From: RI-153 sp041391225
Lineage (GTDB): Bacteria; Chloroflexota; Anaerolineae; Caldilineales; Caldilineaceae
Length of the DNA: 64,000 bases
Reading direction: 5' to 3'
Assembly (NCBI GenBank): GCA_041391225.1
Contig: JAWKOL010000022.1
Coordinates: 1-64,000, forward strand
In this document: positions 63,061 through 64,000 of the stretch, piece after piece
Layout of the letters: each line of letters opens with the position of its first letter
How positions within the stretch are numbered: the first letter of the stretch is position 1
The notes under the pieces: model-generated
Told to the model about the DNA's origin: nothing
Seen by the model: only the letters and a program-made list of their open reading frames with translations
Database searches by the model: none
Program-made: the position numbers and the translations under genes

Positions 63061-63726
63061 GCAGATCGAAGCTGTCCTCTTCGACATGGACGAAACCCTG
63101 CTGGATCGGCAGGCGTCGCTGCGCGCCTTCGTCCGCTCCCAACATGCCCGTCATGCCCACGTCCTCGGCAGCGTGGACGTGGAACACTTCGTCGAACGTT
63201 TCTTGACGCTGGACGACAATGGGCGGCTGGAAGGACGAAGTCTACCGCCGCATTTTGGACGAGAACGACATCACCGATCTCGACGCGCAGACGCTCGTGG
63301 ACGAATACCTCGCCGACTTCAACCGGCATTGCATTGGATTCGATCTGCGCCCAATGTTGGACGCGTTGCAGCCGTTGGGGCTGCGCCTGGGTGTCATCAC
63401 CAATGGGCGCTATCCCTTCCAGCAGCGAAACTTCGAGGCGTTGAGCGTAGCGGATTTCTTCGACATCGTGGTCGTCTCCGGCGCGGAGCAGATCCGCAAA
63501 CCCGATCCCGAAATCTTCCACCGCGCTAGGACGTATCGGCGTGCCGCCCAAATCTACCGTCTTCGTGGGCGACAACCCCGACGCCGACATCCGCGGCGCG
63601 CAAAATGTGGGCATGCGCGGTGTTTGGAAGCGCAATTTCTACTGGCCTACCTGCCCCCACGCCGACGCCGTGATCGACAACCTGCGCGATCTGCCACCTC
63701 TGCTGCACACATGGCAAAACGGCTGA
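63053..63726 (+). pseudogene. HAD family hydrolase (frameshifted)
   Basis: A haloacid-dehalogenase-type phosphatase of about 225 residues. Motif I FDMDETLLDRQ (nucleophile and general-acid Asp), motif II GVITNGRYPFQ, motif III RKPDPEIFHRA and motif IV VFVGDNPDADIRGA are all present. Frame changes near 63220 and 63530 split it into three overlapping frames. The long helical cap fits subfamily I. It is coupled to the isomerase-like gene and probably dephosphorylates a sugar phosphate in the same pathway (inference). Confidence 0.86.
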
Positions 63727-64000
63727 TCCGCCTGGCGCAGCCGCTCGTCCTGGGGCTGGCGTTGATCTTCATCGCGCTGCTGCTGCGCAGCCAGTGGGCC
63801 GAACTGCGCGCCACGATTGGCGGATCCACGCCGGTTGGCTACTGCTTTCGGGCATTTTGTTGGTGACAAGCTGGTTTGTGGAAGTGTCCATGTGGCGCAC
63901 CACGCTTTCGTGGGTGGGGGGCCGCGTAGACTATGCCGCCGCCGTGCGTATCTGGTTTGCCAGCATCCTGGTTCGCTACATCCCCGGCAACGTGTGGCAG
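63711..64000 (+). CDS. Flippase-like / LPG synthase transmembrane-region protein, 5' part
   Basis: The gene runs off the window. The ATG overlaps the end of the HAD gene by 16 bases. MAKRLIRLAQPLVLGLALIF-IALLLRSQW is the first TM helix; after one apparent frame change near 63825 the sequence LLLSGILLVTSWFVEVSMWR, YAAAVRIWFASILVRYIPGN-VWQ is characteristic of the UPF0104/AglD-like family related to the membrane part of lysylphosphatidylglycerol synthase. These proteins are thought to flip or modify lipid-linked substrates, which fits the preceding glycosyltransferase. No soluble transferase domain is visible within the window. Confidence 0.82.

Noticed and set aside
60316..63726. Dense frameshifts as evidence of a decaying genomic island
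   Set aside because: All frames retain intact family motifs with no premature stops beyond the shifts and no mobile genes; apgM and other core-type genes show the same pattern, so sequencing error is the simpler explanation.

Overview
The window is GC-rich and looks like a piece of a Chloroflexota chromosome, probably an Anaerolineae/Caldilineae-type lineage. This is inferred from gene content: Thr/Pro-rich linkers, DUF2723 and DUF4012 envelope proteins, CSLREA/choice-of-anchor surface proteins, CHAT and caspase proteins, Uma2 endonucleases, UgpC-type sugar transport and large secreted multicopper-oxidase proteins. No rRNA, tRNA, CRISPR array or transposase was seen. About 20 of the 37 genes read only after correcting one or more single-base frameshifts, many at short homopolymers. 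I treat these as probable sequence errors and give whole-gene spans.

Layout. 0-7.9 kb: LuxR-type regulators, a sugar ABC transporter (binding lipoprotein and two permeases, no ATPase) and a multi-PAS hybrid histidine kinase. 7.9-19.3 kb: a same-strand cassette of an unknown protein, a giant double-glycosidase/SH3/muramidase/two-TM protein, a CHAT-protease/FGE fusion, a SIR2-like protein and an nSTAND NTPase fused to a muramidase. This is the best candidate for an undescribed conflict or cell-death system. 19.7-25.7 kb: M19 dipeptidase, a BNR-repeat membrane protein, and a NarL-type histidine kinase/regulator pair.

26.3-44.6 kb: a secreted-protein block. Two giant surface proteins share a C-terminal module and flank two small multicopper-oxidase-like proteins whose copper motifs are divided between them; then come a lipoprotein, a membrane protein and a subtilisin-like protease with a beta-helix tail. 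44.7-48.1 kb: a caspase-like protease fused to an alpha/beta hydrolase. 48.5-55.3 kb: an envelope/exopolysaccharide block (sortase-like lipoprotein without its cysteine, GT2-sugar transferase fusion, DUF11, DUF2723 and DUF4012 proteins).

55.4-64 kb: apgM phosphoglycerate mutase, a UgpC/MsmK-type ATPase that could energise the 1.3-4.4 kb transporter, an acyl-CoA dehydrogenase, a tandem Uma2 pair, and a chain of glycosyltransferase, TIM-barrel isomerase, HAD hydrolase and a partial flippase-like membrane protein.

A recurrent feature is a family of intergenic inverted-repeat elements built from short iterated words (TGCGTGA, GGTGGCAG, GATTGGGCGATT, CACGAAGG). They repeatedly begin exactly at a stop codon. 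A second dispersed repeat (core CACGCCCTCGTGCGG) occurs three times.
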